Counted from the stretch's first letter, positions 15,351-25,058 are shown. The stretch: 38,658 nt of DNA from an uncultured Anaerolineae bacterium (GCA_937120535.1 CAKZJX010000087.1:1-38658), one strand, 5' to 3'. A program made the numbers and translations. Notes: a model not told the origin generated them from the sequence alone.

Positions 15351-15530
15351 GAGATTTTCCTTTGAAAAAAAGATGGAATCGTTTCCAAACCGCGTCCGCC
15401 GGCCCTAGTATACCCCCTTTTCCCCTGAAAAGAACCGTTCCTTGCGGCCGGATAGACCGCTCTACCCGTCTCAGGCGCGCCTTCGTCGGCGGCGCTACCT
15501 GACGCCATCCACCTGTAGAACGTATAGCGG

Positions 15531-15536
15531 TATAAT
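15531..15536 (+). promoter_or_regulatory. TATAAT -10 box of the acyl-CoA dehydrogenase/glycosylation operon
   Basis: A perfect TATAAT lies 33 nt upstream of the ATG at 15570, leaving room for the strong GGAGG site at 15559-15563. No good -35 hexamer is seen at 16-18 nt. Confidence 0.5.
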
Positions 15537-15569
15537 CTGCGTATATCTTCTCTCCCCTGGAGGGCCTTG

Positions 15570-16739
15570 ATGAGCGATATAGCCCTGTTTTCCCTGTCCG
15601 ACGAACATCGCCTGATCCGCGACACTGCCCGCGAATTTGCCCAAAAAGAGATCGCTCCAATTGCCGCCCAGTTTGACGAGAGCGGCGAATTTCCCTACCA
15701 AACCATTCGCAAAATGGGAGAAATGGGCTTCATGGGCATCGAAGTCCCCGAAGAGTACGGCGGGGCCGGCCTAGACACCCTGTCTTACGTCCTCGCTCTC
15801 GAAGAAATCTCCAAGGTGGACGCCGCCCACGGGGTGATCATGTCGGTGAACAACTCTCTCTACTGCTACGGCATTCTACAATTCGGGACCGATGAACAAA
15901 AGAAGAACTTCCTCATCCCGGTCGCTTCCGGCAAAGCGATCGGTGCCTACTCTCTGACCGAACCCTCCTCTGGGTCCGACGCCTCCAACATGCGCAGCCG
16001 CGCCCGCCGAGATGGAGATTACTACGTCCTGAACGGCGTCAAATCCTGGGTAACCAGCGGCCCGGTAGCCGACTACATCGTGGTCTTCATGATGACTGAT
16101 CCGGAAAAAAAAGCCAAAGGGATCACCGCCTTCCTGGTCGAAGGCAACACCCCCGGCCTTCGCCGCGGCAAAAAAGAACCCAAACTTGGCATTCGGGCTT
16201 CGGCCACCAGTGAGCTGATCTTCGAAGACTGCCGCGTTCCAGTGGCCAATCGCCTGGGTGAAGAGGGCGAAGGCTTCAAGATCGCCATGAGCGTACTGGA
16301 CGTGGGACGCATCGGCATCGGCGCTCAAGCCCTAGGCATCGCCGAAGCCGCCTACGAATTCAGCGTAAACTATGCTCGGCAGCGCGAGGCGTTCGGTCAT
16401 AAGATCGGCGAATTTCAAGGGATCAGCTTCAAGATTGCCGATATGAAGACCCGCATCGAGGCCAGCCGTCTCCTGGTATACAACGCCGCAATGGCGAAAG
16501 AGCGCTCCAAGACCACCGGCGAGCGTTTCACTTTACAAGCCTCGATGGCCAAACTATTTGCCTCCGAAACGGCTATGTTCTGCGCCCACGCAGCCGTCCA
16601 GATTCACGGCGGCATGGGCTATAGCCGCGAAATGCCGGTGGAACGCTTCTTCCGCGACGCCAAAATCACCGAAATTTACGAGGGCACCAGTGAGATCCAA
16701 CGCTTAGTAATCAGCCGCATGGAATTAGGACTGCGCTAA
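15570..16739 (+). CDS. Acyl-CoA dehydrogenase
   Basis: A 389-residue flavoprotein of the acyl-CoA dehydrogenase family, which makes trans-2-enoyl-CoA from acyl-CoA and passes electrons to ETF. Domain order is the usual one: N-terminal helical domain, beta domain with the FAD/substrate segment AYSLTEPSSGSDASNM, and C-terminal helical domain with the signature QIHGGMGYSREMPVERFFRDAKI. The catalytic base is expected at Glu371 in YEGTSEIQ, the position used by short-chain (butyryl-type) enzymes. The length is standard. GGAGG lies 6 nt before the ATG; a TTG at 15567 is an alternative. It is the first gene of a long + strand array, and the next gene begins at the base after its stop. Confidence 0.95.
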   Translation: MSDIALFSLSDEHRLIRDTAREFAQKEIAPIAAQFDESGEFPYQTIRKMGEMGFMGIEVPEEYGGAGLDTLSYVLALEEISKVDAAHGVIMSVNNSLYCYGILQFGTDEQKKNFLIPVASGKAIGAYSLTEPSSGSDASNMRSRARRDGDYYVLNGVKSWVTSGPVADYIVVFMMTDPEKKAKGITAFLVEGNTPGLRRGKKEPKLGIRASATSELIFEDCRVPVANRLGEEGEGFKIAMSVLDVGRIGIGAQALGIAEAAYEFSVNYARQREAFGHKIGEFQGISFKIADMKTRIEASRLLVYNAAMAKERSKTTGERFTLQASMAKLFASETAMFCAHAAVQIHGGMGYSREMPVERFFRDAKITEIYEGTSEIQRLVISRMELGLR

Positions 16740-19622
16740 GTGACACTCTCGATCCTCGGCTACCTTCTTCCCCTGCTTGTCTTTGGGATCAGCACTGGCC
16801 TGACGCTATGGGCGCGCCTGCTCCGATGGCCGCTGCCGGAAGAAACACCCCCTCCTTCGCCTGGTCAAGAGCCGTCTTCGTTTCTGCAGCGCTACCGCTG
16901 GGAGATCGGATTGGCTATAGCAGTGCTCTCCATCCTGCTATTCGCCATCCTATTTGCGCCGCCGCCTCTCACCGGCCAAATCCCGCCCGATCCCTATCAT
17001 CCAGGACGCCCCTTCTTCAGCTTACGTTGGGAACGGGCCTTTCTGCGCGACCATCGCGAGGCCATCGCCGGCCTCAGCAACGCCCTAGTCGCCTTGATCG
17101 CTCTGGCGGTGATCGCCATAGCCATGCGCCGCCGTTCGCGACTGCATGCCGAAGGATCGCTTCTGCTGGCCTCCCTTAGCCTGGCCATACTCGCCCAGTG
17201 GACGTTGGGCGAGCCGGAAATACGCCGCGTCGGCGCCCTGCTCTATGCCATCTCCCTGTTCGGCATGGCCTACTGGCTCTGGACAGCACGCCATCGTCTC
17301 TTGGGGCAATTGCAACCCACTCTCCATCGTCCCCCTTGGGAAGCGCCCCTCTTCCTGCTCCTGATCGCCCTCACCATCTATGGGCGCTTCTATGCGCTGG
17401 GCGCCGTTCCCTACGGAATCGAGGGCGATGAGGGCAAATGGACCCACGAGGCGGTTCAACTAGGCATTCTCGGCAAACCCGATCCGAGTGGAGAATACCA
17501 CCGCGATGCATTGCCAGTCAGTTTCTACCTGCAAACGCCCTTTCACCGTCTGTTCGGTCCTAGCCTGTTTGCCGCACGATTCACGGTAGCCCTGCTCAGC
17601 GTGTTGGCTTCGGCGATCTTCTACCTGCTGTTGCGCCGCCTTGGCCCTCTTCCTCTGGCCGGCCTGGCGACCTACCTGCTGGCTGTCTCGATCTTTGACA
17701 TTAGCGCCAGCCGCCTGGCCAACGTGGAGAGTTTTGTCAAACTTTGGGCGGTCCTGCCGCTTGCTCTTGTAGCCTGGGCCATCGAAAAAAGACTCTCCCC
17801 GACCCCGGATACCAAGCGACCCACTTGGCAGCCCTTCGCCCTGGCCGGCCTGGCGCTCGCCCTGGCCATGCTCACCTACGACACACTCTGGCCCATGGTC
17901 GGCGTTTGCCTGATCTTGGCCTGGATCGAGCTGCGTTCTCTCCCCAGCCAAGAGCAGTCCAAAGCACTAGCGGCGCTACTCACCCCCGGTGCGCTCGTGC
18001 TGCCTGTCCTGATCCCCTACTTCTTCAGCCGCCTGAGCTACTACGCCCTCGATCAAAAAGGCTGGGAGCAAAACTGGCTCTTCACCTTGGGAAGAAACAC
18101 TCAAGATATACTCTCCTCGTGGTTCGTGCAAGGATGGCCTGATTTCTTGTACAATCGCGAGGGCCCACTGCTGAACGCTGCCTTGCTCCCCTGGTTGGCG
18201 CTAGGAACCATCACCTCCCTGATGTACGTGCGCGAGCGCATAGCACGATGGTTGCTTGTCTGGGCGTTCTTGGTGATCCTACCCGTTCCTATCCTCACCC
18301 ACTCGCCGCTAGGACGGGTGTACTATCCGGCTCTGCCGGCCATCTACGGCCTGAGCGCCTTAGGCCTCTTTGTGTTCTGGCAAGAACTGCGCCACATAAC
18401 CGCCCCGTTGTTGCGGCCCTTTCTGGCGATCCCAGGATTGACATTCCTGGTCTGGCTTGGGCTGACCAACTTCTACATCTACTTCAACGAAGTCGCTGAC
18501 CCGCCCGATCGACAAATGCGCCGCGAGATCGGTGAGATTGCAGCCACTATCACTGACACATCGACCTTGATGGTATTGGCTGTGGTGCCCGGCGCCGACG
18601 AGCCGCTCAACAACGAACGTCAGTCGATCGAACTCTTCCTGCTCAAACACCTGTCAGGCGATCAAATTGAACGCGCCCATCGCCGCTTGGCGCTCCACCA
18701 AGTGCTCCCGGCCATCTTTCAGGAGTGGACCAATCAGGAACGCTGGATCATTGTCCTCGATCGAGAAACACTTCATGCCCGCTCAGAGCGTCAGGCGCTG
18801 CGCCAGGGCTTACAACGCTGCTTCCCCGCCGGAATTCTGATCGAAGGTCGCTTCTTCGACCGCTTCTTGCTAGACGACCAAGCCCGCAACCTCGCTGCCT
18901 GTCAGGTGACAGCGCTCCACCTCACCGTCCAAAGCTCGCCTCGGCTCCGCTGGGAACTCTCGGCCGGTCGCGCCGACGCTCTCACCTTGCTCTGCGACCG
19001 CCAGACAACCAACTTCCTCTACCGCCAAGCCGAAGAGATGACCGGCTCCGTTGGTTGGCACATGGAAATCAACTTTGCTCCCGACTGGACCGGCCAAGGG
19101 TTTATGATGGACTCCTATGGCAGCCACTTCCTGAGCGATGAATTCCCCTCGCCGTTCCAGGGGCCGACCCTCTACGTCTGGGCGCGCACCTTCAAGCGCG
19201 TTGCCGATCATTCCCCGCCTTACCTCACCGTCAACGGCGTAACCGCTCCCTTCGCCACACCCCAAGCGGACCTGCTGAACCAATGGACCTGGGAACGCCT
19301 TGGTCCTTTCCCAAACGGCGAGATCATTCGGGCCACGATCGCCCGCCCCTACAACGAGCCTCTCAACCGCTTCACCTCCATCTTCTTCGACGCCTTCTTG
19401 TTCACCGATGACCCTACCCTCTCTCCGAACGACGCCCTCTACCAACCCCTCGCCCCTCGATCGCTCTCTATCGTCCCTCCAGCAACCAGCGGCGCAATCC
19501 ACCTCGACCTGCCGGCCGGGCGCTACCGCTGCCATGCCCAACTGCACGCCCAGGCCAACCTGGTAGACGCCCTCGGACGCACCACCATCACCTCCAACGA
19601 AGTCACCCTGATCCTCCCTTAG
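16740..19622 (+). CDS. GT-C membrane glycosyltransferase (GT39/ArnT-like), large
   Basis: A 960-residue polytopic membrane protein. Its first ~600 residues hold many hydrophobic helices. After the first cluster of helices comes the loop GIEGDEGKWTHEAVQLG, the acidic-pair motif of GT-C enzymes that use polyprenyl-phosphate sugars. The last ~350 residues are soluble and probably face outside; they look like an added beta-rich domain I cannot name. Translation starts at a GTG right after the stop of the acyl-CoA dehydrogenase, so the two genes abut. Next to a DPM1-like synthase and a second GT-C protein, it likely transfers a lipid-linked sugar to a protein or envelope polymer. Acceptor and sugar are unknown. 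Confidence 0.8.
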   Translation: MTLSILGYLLPLLVFGISTGLTLWARLLRWPLPEETPPPSPGQEPSSFLQRYRWEIGLAIAVLSILLFAILFAPPPLTGQIPPDPYHPGRPFFSLRWERAFLRDHREAIAGLSNALVALIALAVIAIAMRRRSRLHAEGSLLLASLSLAILAQWTLGEPEIRRVGALLYAISLFGMAYWLWTARHRLLGQLQPTLHRPPWEAPLFLLLIALTIYGRFYALGAVPYGIEGDEGKWTHEAVQLGILGKPDPSGEYHRDALPVSFYLQTPFHRLFGPSLFAARFTVALLSVLASAIFYLLLRRLGPLPLAGLATYLLAVSIFDISASRLANVESFVKLWAVLPLALVAWAIEKRLSPTPDTKRPTWQPFALAGLALALAMLTYDTLWPMVGVCLILAWIELRSLPSQEQSKALAALLTPGALVLPVLIPYFFSRLSYYALDQKGWEQNWLFTLGRNTQDILSSWFVQGWPDFLYNREGPLLNAALLPWLALGTITSLMYVRERIARWLLVWAFLVILPVPILTHSPLGRVYYPALPAIYGLSALGLFVFWQELRHITAPLLRPFLAIPGLTFLVWLGLTNFYIYFNEVADPPDRQMRREIGEIAATITDTSTLMVLAVVPGADEPLNNERQSIELFLLKHLSGDQIERAHRRLALHQVLPAIFQEWTNQERWIIVLDRETLHARSERQALRQGLQRCFPAGILIEGRFFDRFLLDDQARNLAACQVTALHLTVQSSPRLRWELSAGRADALTLLCDRQTTNFLYRQAEEMTGSVGWHMEINFAPDWTGQGFMMDSYGSHFLSDEFPSPFQGPTLYVWARTFKRVADHSPPYLTVNGVTAPFATPQADLLNQWTWERLGPFPNGEIIRATIARPYNEPLNRFTSIFFDAFLFTDDPTLSPNDALYQPLAPRSLSIVPPATSGAIHLDLPAGRYRCHAQLHAQANLVDALGRTTITSNEVTLILP

Positions 19623-19632
19623 GGTTTCTTCC

Positions 19633-20649
19633 ATGCCCGATTCCTCTGTTCCTGCGCTCGATCTCTCGGTGATCCTGCCCGCCTACAACGAAGGCGCGCA
19701 CATCTACCGCAACATCGGCCTGGTCTGTCAAGCGCTGGAGGGCTTGCGCTACGAGATCGTCGTCGTTGACGACGGCTCCACCGACAACACCTTCGCCGAA
19801 AGCCAACGCGCCGCCAGCGAAGGACGTCCGGTGTACGTTGTCCGCCACGAGATCAACCGCGGCAAAGGCGCCAGTCTGTTTCGCGGCTTCGAATTCACCT
19901 CAGCCGACCGAGTGGCCTTCCTCGACTCCGACCTAGAGATCGCCCCCGAAAACCTGCTTCACCTGCTGCGCGTGATGGACGAAACCCAGGCCGACGTGGT
20001 CATCGGAGTGAAATACAAGCAAGTCAACGAGTTTCCCGCCCTGCGTCGCGGGCTGAGTCGCCTTTACCAGATGTTGGTGGCGTTCCTGTTCGACCTCTCC
20101 GTCTCCGATACCCAGACCGGCATCAAGCTCTTCCGTCGCGAAGTGTTGGTCAACGCCATCCCGCGCGTCTCGGTACGTCGCTTCGCCTTCGATCTGGAAC
20201 TGCTCGTGGCCGCCTTGCGCTTTGGCTACCGCATTGTCGAGCAACCCGTTCAAGTTGCCTACCATCGGATGGGCCGGCTGGGACGGATAAATCTATCGGC
20301 CATGTTCACCATGTTCCTCGACACCTTGGCCATCTTCTACCGAACCTCCTTCTGGCGCTGGCTCAATCCCAGCCTGATGGCTAAAACCTGGATGGTGCTG
20401 CTGGCGCTGGGCATCTTCCTCACGGGTGTCGGCTTTGCCAAATTGCTCACCCCGGTCATCCCTCCAGGCTTCGCCAAACAATTTTTCTATCTCGTACTGC
20501 TTCAATTCTTCCCCCTCCCTTTGCGCAACTGGCTGATCCTGTTCCTGGGCATCCTGCTGGTTATCGTCTCCTTGATCCAACTCAACAAAATTATCATGGC
20601 CGCTTTTGCACGCTACGACCAAGAAAACTCCTCAGGACCCAAGAAATGA
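19633..20649 (+). CDS. GT2 glycosyltransferase, polyprenyl-phosphate sugar synthase-like
   Basis: A 338-residue family 2 glycosyltransferase. The GT-A domain shows VILPAYNEG, VVVDDGSTDNT, RGKGASLFRGFE, the metal-binding AFLDSDLEI and DTQTGIKLFRREVL, the pattern of dolichol/undecaprenyl-phosphate mannose or glucose synthases (DPM1/DPG-like). The C-terminus (about 240-325) has two or three membrane helices, as in bacterial forms. It would make the polyprenyl-phosphate-linked sugar used by the neighbouring GT-C enzymes. It starts 10 nt after the upstream gene and its stop overlaps the methyltransferase start by ATGA. Confidence 0.9.
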   Translation: MPDSSVPALDLSVILPAYNEGAHIYRNIGLVCQALEGLRYEIVVVDDGSTDNTFAESQRAASEGRPVYVVRHEINRGKGASLFRGFEFTSADRVAFLDSDLEIAPENLLHLLRVMDETQADVVIGVKYKQVNEFPALRRGLSRLYQMLVAFLFDLSVSDTQTGIKLFRREVLVNAIPRVSVRRFAFDLELLVAALRFGYRIVEQPVQVAYHRMGRLGRINLSAMFTMFLDTLAIFYRTSFWRWLNPSLMAKTWMVLLALGIFLTGVGFAKLLTPVIPPGFAKQFFYLVLLQFFPLPLRNWLILFLGILLVIVSLIQLNKIIMAAFARYDQENSSGPKK

Positions 20650-21578
20650 CCCCTCCCGACGCGCCCCTCTCGCCCCCCGCTTTGCCCCTCGAGGACCTCG
20701 AACCCGCTTCCTGTCCCCTATGCGGCCCGGACCTCGAACCGATCCCCCGCCACGAGTTTCCACCTTACCGCATTGTCTCCTGCCCGGGGTGCGGCCTGCT
20801 CTTCCTCTCCCCACGCCTGAGCGAATCGGCCATCTTGAACCTCTACAGTGACCAAGAATACTTCACCTCGCCGGTTGCCGGCCGCGGCTACGACGAATAT
20901 CTCGAAGCTCGCTCGAACTGGATCAAAACCTTCTCGCGTCGCCTCGATCAAATCCTCAAGCACCAGGCGCCCGGCAAAGTGCTCGATATCGGCTGCGGCG
21001 CTGGCTTCTTCCTCGAAGCTGCCCAGGCCAAAGGCTACGATGTCTACGGCCTAGACCCCTCCAAATACATCGTCCACATAGCCCGTCAACGATTTGGGGA
21101 ACGCATCCGCCAGGGCGTAATCGAAACCGCCGATTATCCGCCCGCAACATTCGATCTTGTGGTGGCCTTCGACACCTTTGAACACATCTACCGCCCGCTA
21201 GAGTGGCTCCAAGCGGTGTGGCGCATCTTGAAACCCGGTGGCCTGCTGGCCATCACCACCCCCGACCCCACTAGCCTGCTAGCGCGCCTCTCGGGTAGGC
21301 GCTGGGTCTCCTTCAAACTGCCAGAGCATGTCTTCTACTGGTCCCCGGCCGCCATTCGCCGCGCCTTAGCTCGCAACTGGGAGGTGCTCGAAATCACCCG
21401 CGCCGGCCAATATGCCACCCTCGGCTTTCTATTCCGTCGCCTGTTCGGCTTCCCCCCCAACCTGCGCGGTCCGCTCCAATCGCTCCTCAACCTGCTCAAC
21501 CGCTTCAGCATCTACAGCGATAACGGCTCCCTGACCGTGATCGCCCGAAAAAATGGATCGAAAAGGAGAAGCCCATGA
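20646..21578 (+). CDS. SAM-dependent methyltransferase with N-terminal zinc ribbon
   Basis: A 310-residue class I methyltransferase. The first ~60 residues hold a zinc-ribbon pair (CPLCG and CPGCG, about 25 residues apart), followed by the SAM-binding fold: VLDIGCGAGFFLEAA, YGLDPS, FDLVVAFDTFEHIYRP and ILKPGGLLAITTPD. The arrangement is that of methyltransferases associated with polysaccharide or glycan synthesis, where sugar or lipid hydroxyls are methylated. The substrate is unknown. It overlaps both neighbours by ATGA, so it is co-translated with the GT2 synthase and the dehydrogenase that follow. Confidence 0.88.
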   Translation: MTPPDAPLSPPALPLEDLEPASCPLCGPDLEPIPRHEFPPYRIVSCPGCGLLFLSPRLSESAILNLYSDQEYFTSPVAGRGYDEYLEARSNWIKTFSRRLDQILKHQAPGKVLDIGCGAGFFLEAAQAKGYDVYGLDPSKYIVHIARQRFGERIRQGVIETADYPPATFDLVVAFDTFEHIYRPLEWLQAVWRILKPGGLLAITTPDPTSLLARLSGRRWVSFKLPEHVFYWSPAAIRRALARNWEVLEITRAGQYATLGFLFRRLFGFPPNLRGPLQSLLNLLNRFSIYSDNGSLTVIARKNGSKRRSP

Positions 21579-22615
21579 AAGTTGTCCTCTTCCGCCAGCA
21601 CGGCGGGCCAGAAGTTTTGGAGTATACCGATTTCCCTACCCCAGAACCGCAACCTGGCCAGGCGCTGGTTCGTCTGCGGGCTGCTGCTCTCAACCGCATG
21701 GACGTGATGGTGCGCAACGGCTGGCCCGGTCTAAAACTGGACCTACCTCACATCAACGGCGCCGACGGCGCCGGCGTGATCGAAGCCATCCTCCCACTTC
21801 CTGAGCAACCCACCGACCTACAAATAGGCGACCGGGTGGTGATCAACGCCAACCTCGGATGCGGCCACTGCGACTTCTGCCTGAGCGGCTGGGACAACAT
21901 GTGCCGCAATTGGCACCTGCTCGGCGAAACGGTGCGCGGCACCTATGCCCAATATGTCTGCGTGCCCATCCGTCAGATCTACAAACTGCCCGCGAACTTC
22001 GACGTCCACCAGGCAGCTGCCGCTGCCCTGGTGTATCAGACGGCCTGGCACTCCCTGATCACCCGCGGCCGGCTTCAAGCCGGCGAACTGGTGCTGATCG
22101 TGGGAGCCGGCGGCGGCGTGAACACCGCCAGTCTCCAGATCGCCAAACTGGCCGGCGCGCGGGTCATCGTCGTCGGCTCCAACGCCGAAAAGCTGGCTAA
22201 GGCCCAGGCCCTGGGCGCCGATCTGACCATTGACCGCTCCCAACACGAAGACTGGTCAAAAGCTGTCTACCTGGCCACCGAAAAGCGCGGCGTAGACTTG
22301 GTGGTGGACAACGTGGGCGCCACTTTCATGCACTCCCTGCGATGTCTGAAAAAGGGCGGGCGCCTGCTCACCGTCGGCAACAGCGGCGGCCCACGCTTCG
22401 AGATCGATAACCGCTACATCTTTGCCCGCCACCTCTCCATCATCGGCTCCACCATGAGCCATCACAAAGACTTCACCACTGTGATGAACCTGGTCACATC
22501 CGGCGCACTTCGGCCGGTGATCGACTCCACCTTTCCGCTCCACGAGGCTGCTGCCGCCCAAGAGCGCCTGTGGAAAGGCCAAAACTTCGGCAAGATCACC
22601 CTCGACATTCCATGA
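21575..22615 (+). CDS. Zinc-type medium-chain dehydrogenase/reductase
   Basis: A 346-residue MDR-superfamily oxidoreductase. The GroES-like N-domain includes GADGAGVIEA and keeps the structural-zinc cysteines in CGHCDFC with a fourth Cys in NMCRN. The Rossmann part has LVLIVGAGGGVNTASLQIAK for NAD(P). At the position where alcohol dehydrogenases have the catalytic-zinc Cys, the sequence reads AALNRMDVM, as in quinone oxidoreductase-like members, so the catalytic zinc is probably absent although the structural zinc remains. Its place inside an ATGA-linked glycosyltransferase operon is unusual and suggests a sugar or lipid-carrier substrate; this is inference. Confidence 0.88.
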   Translation: MKVVLFRQHGGPEVLEYTDFPTPEPQPGQALVRLRAAALNRMDVMVRNGWPGLKLDLPHINGADGAGVIEAILPLPEQPTDLQIGDRVVINANLGCGHCDFCLSGWDNMCRNWHLLGETVRGTYAQYVCVPIRQIYKLPANFDVHQAAAAALVYQTAWHSLITRGRLQAGELVLIVGAGGGVNTASLQIAKLAGARVIVVGSNAEKLAKAQALGADLTIDRSQHEDWSKAVYLATEKRGVDLVVDNVGATFMHSLRCLKKGGRLLTVGNSGGPRFEIDNRYIFARHLSIIGSTMSHHKDFTTVMNLVTSGALRPVIDSTFPLHEAAAAQERLWKGQNFGKITLDIP

Positions 22616-24624
22616 ACCGAGATCGCCTGTTCGAAATCGCCCTCCTGGCCATTGTCCTGGCCCTGTATACTTACGCCGCCCTCTCCGATCGCTACAACTT
22701 CGGCGAGCGTTGGTTCGTCCGAGACGATGCTTACTACTACTTCAAAGTGGCCCAGAACATCGTCGAAGGCCGCGGCTCCACCTTCGATGGGATCAACCCC
22801 ACCAACGGCTACCATCCCCTGTGGATGTTGGTGTGCGTCCCGATCTTCGCCTTAGCGCGCTTCGATCTAGTGCTCCCTCTGCGCATCCTGCTCCTGGCGA
22901 CCGGCCTGATCAGCGCCTGGACGGGCGTGCTGATCTTTCGCCTGGTGCGGCAGACTCTCTCCATGCCGGCAGCCATCCTGGCCGCTTCGTACTGGGTGTT
23001 CGACTACTCGATTCACGTCCGCGTCACCCAATTTGGTCTGGAGACCGGACTGACCGCTCTCACCCTGAGCGCCTTCCTGCTCGCCCTATCTCGCCTCACA
23101 CCCGAGCGGCCGCTCTCGGCGCGTCAAGCTCTGACCCTGGGCCTGCTGGCCACCGCCGTGACGTTCAGTCGCCTCGATACGGTCTTCCTCACCTTCCTGG
23201 CCGGCGCGTGGATCGTATTGCGCGGCACGCCGATGCGCAGCCGCTTGATGCTCGATGTGGTGGTGTTGGTCAGCGCAGCCTTCCTCAGCCTGGCATTGCG
23301 GTTGGGCCTGCCGGCCTACTTCACCTATGCCCGAACGGGCGTCATACTGGCCGGCCTGGGGACGGCGATCCATGTGGCGTTGTTCTACCTCTTCGGGCAA
23401 TATCGCCCCTTCTCCGCGCCCCTGCCAGCCGCTTTGCTGCGGTTGGCTGGCGTCTCGCTGTTGGGCAGCGCCATCACGTCTGGGCTGATGATCGGCTTGT
23501 TGATCGGCAACCAGCTTCCAGGGTTGCCGCGAAGCGCCCTCCTGATCTATGCTGGGCTGGTGCTCCTCGGGACCGGGATCGTCCGGTTGGCAGCCAGCCG
23601 CCGGAGCGGAGATCTTTCTCTAGATTGGCGATCGATCGTCCGCGAGAGCATCTACTACTACGGCATCCTAGGCGGATCGCTGGCTGCCTATATGGTGCTC
23701 AACCGACTGCTATTCGGCACATTTATGCCGATCAGCGGCCAGATCAAGCACTGGGGGGGTGCGTTGGAAGGTTCGGTCTACGGCAAGCCCATCCAATCGC
23801 TCTCTGGCTTTCTCGGATTGGAACCGATGGAAGGAATAAACGCGTGGGGCCCAATAACGTCCCTGTTGGCCAAGATCAGCGGGTTGCTGGGAAACCACCT
23901 TTGGCTAGCAATAGGTTTGGTCATTGTCATCTCATCTCTTCTCTTGGCTACACGCATATTGCGGGCCAAACGTGCCGCCACCTCCATGGGGCTGCCTCTG
24001 TTGCTGGCCGGCTCGGTGGTGCAGATGTTTTACTACCGCGGCCAGGGCTACGCCGGCGATAAGGACTGGTATTGGGTGGCGCAGATGTTACTGGTGGCCC
24101 TGCTCGGCGCACTGCTATACGACCTGGTAATGCGCCTGCTGCACAAGCTCGATCGGGCTCCACAAAGCAAGCTGAGCCGAATTGCCCGATGGCCCCTAGG
24201 CCGCATGCCCTGGCTGATGACCATCGCTGTGATGCTCTACTACTTCCTCTCCTTCGCCACCATGGTGATCCAACGCATGCCCTGGCAAACGAACCACAGC
24301 CTGAGCGCATATATGGACGTGCTGCCATTCCTCGAGGCCAACACCGAAGAAGGCGCGCTGATCGGCATGACCGGCGGTGGGAATGTGGGATACTTCATCC
24401 GCGGCCGCACCATTGTGAACATGGACGGCCTGATCAACAGCTATCCCTACTTCTTAGCTCTGCAGGCCGGCCATGCCGATGCTTACCTGAAACGCATCGG
24501 CTTGGATTATATCTTCGCCAATCCCAATATCCTCCAACAAATGCCCTACCAAGGCCAATTCGACGAGTGGTCTGAGAAAATTGGCAGGTTCGGCAAAAAA
24601 GAACTGTTACGTTATTCTCCATGA
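22612..24624 (+). CDS. GT-C membrane glycosyltransferase, second
   Basis: A 670-residue polytopic membrane protein with about ten or more hydrophobic helices. The first extracytoplasmic loop carries FVRDDAYYYFKVAQNIVEG and then GINPTNGYHPLW. The DD pair followed by an aromatic run is the typical GT-C acidic motif, seen in oligosaccharyl- and mannosyltransferase-like proteins. A shorter soluble C-terminus (about 580-670) follows. The ATG at 22612 overlaps the previous stop by ATGA, which fixes the start; the open frame back to 22570 lies inside the dehydrogenase gene. It probably uses the lipid-linked sugar made by the upstream GT2 enzyme. Confidence 0.8.
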   Translation: MNRDRLFEIALLAIVLALYTYAALSDRYNFGERWFVRDDAYYYFKVAQNIVEGRGSTFDGINPTNGYHPLWMLVCVPIFALARFDLVLPLRILLLATGLISAWTGVLIFRLVRQTLSMPAAILAASYWVFDYSIHVRVTQFGLETGLTALTLSAFLLALSRLTPERPLSARQALTLGLLATAVTFSRLDTVFLTFLAGAWIVLRGTPMRSRLMLDVVVLVSAAFLSLALRLGLPAYFTYARTGVILAGLGTAIHVALFYLFGQYRPFSAPLPAALLRLAGVSLLGSAITSGLMIGLLIGNQLPGLPRSALLIYAGLVLLGTGIVRLAASRRSGDLSLDWRSIVRESIYYYGILGGSLAAYMVLNRLLFGTFMPISGQIKHWGGALEGSVYGKPIQSLSGFLGLEPMEGINAWGPITSLLAKISGLLGNHLWLAIGLVIVISSLLLATRILRAKRAATSMGLPLLLAGSVVQMFYYRGQGYAGDKDWYWVAQMLLVALLGALLYDLVMRLLHKLDRAPQSKLSRIARWPLGRMPWLMTIAVMLYYFLSFATMVIQRMPWQTNHSLSAYMDVLPFLEANTEEGALIGMTGGGNVGYFIRGRTIVNMDGLINSYPYFLALQAGHADAYLKRIGLDYIFANPNILQQMPYQGQFDEWSEKIGRFGKKELLRYSP

Positions 24625-25058
24625 GCAGACGCCCTCTCCCTGTAACGATCTTGCTAGGGATGGTGTTATGCCTTACGGCATGGAACGCCATCCGGCTCGG
24701 CACCTCTCTACTGAGCTGGCCCATCCTCGCTGAGGTTGCGAAACGGCCAGGACCCCTCTACCTCGCAATCACCGGTGCGCTCTGGACAATCGGGGGCTGG
24801 CTGCTCTGGCAGCGCATTCGTCGTCGGGATCAGCAAGCTCGCCGTTGGATGGCCGTCTATTTGTTCGGATACCTAGCGTGGTATTGGCTGGATCGAATGT
24901 GGTTCAGATCGGCCTTCCCCAACTGGCCGTTTCTGGCCACTTTCACCTTCGTGATTGCCATCGGAATCGTCTATAATCTCCTCCATCCCACAACCGCTCG
25001 CTACTTCTGCCGAAGGGAAAATTATGAGCAATCAGACTCGAATCCAAGAACTTCGTGA
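24621..25058 (+). CDS. Small hypothetical membrane protein in the glycosylation operon
   Basis: A 145-residue protein with four predicted membrane helices (about 6-28, 45-63, 77-92 and 100-120) and a charged C-terminal tail. I do not recognise the family. It starts in an ATGA overlap with the GT-C gene, and its last 35 nt overlap the carboxyltransferase gene, so it bridges the glycosylation and carboxylase blocks. A helper or anchoring role for the glycosyltransferases is possible but not shown. Confidence 0.65.
   Translation: MSRRPLPVTILLGMVLCLTAWNAIRLGTSLLSWPILAEVAKRPGPLYLAITGALWTIGGWLLWQRIRRRDQQARRWMAVYLFGYLAWYWLDRMWFRSAFPNWPFLATFTFVIAIGIVYNLLHPTTARYFCRRENYEQSDSNPRTS

Noticed and set aside
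15570-25058. Possible polysaccharide export or flippase genes within the glycosylation operon
   Set aside because: Every gene was checked; none has Wzx, Wzy or ABC-transporter motifs.
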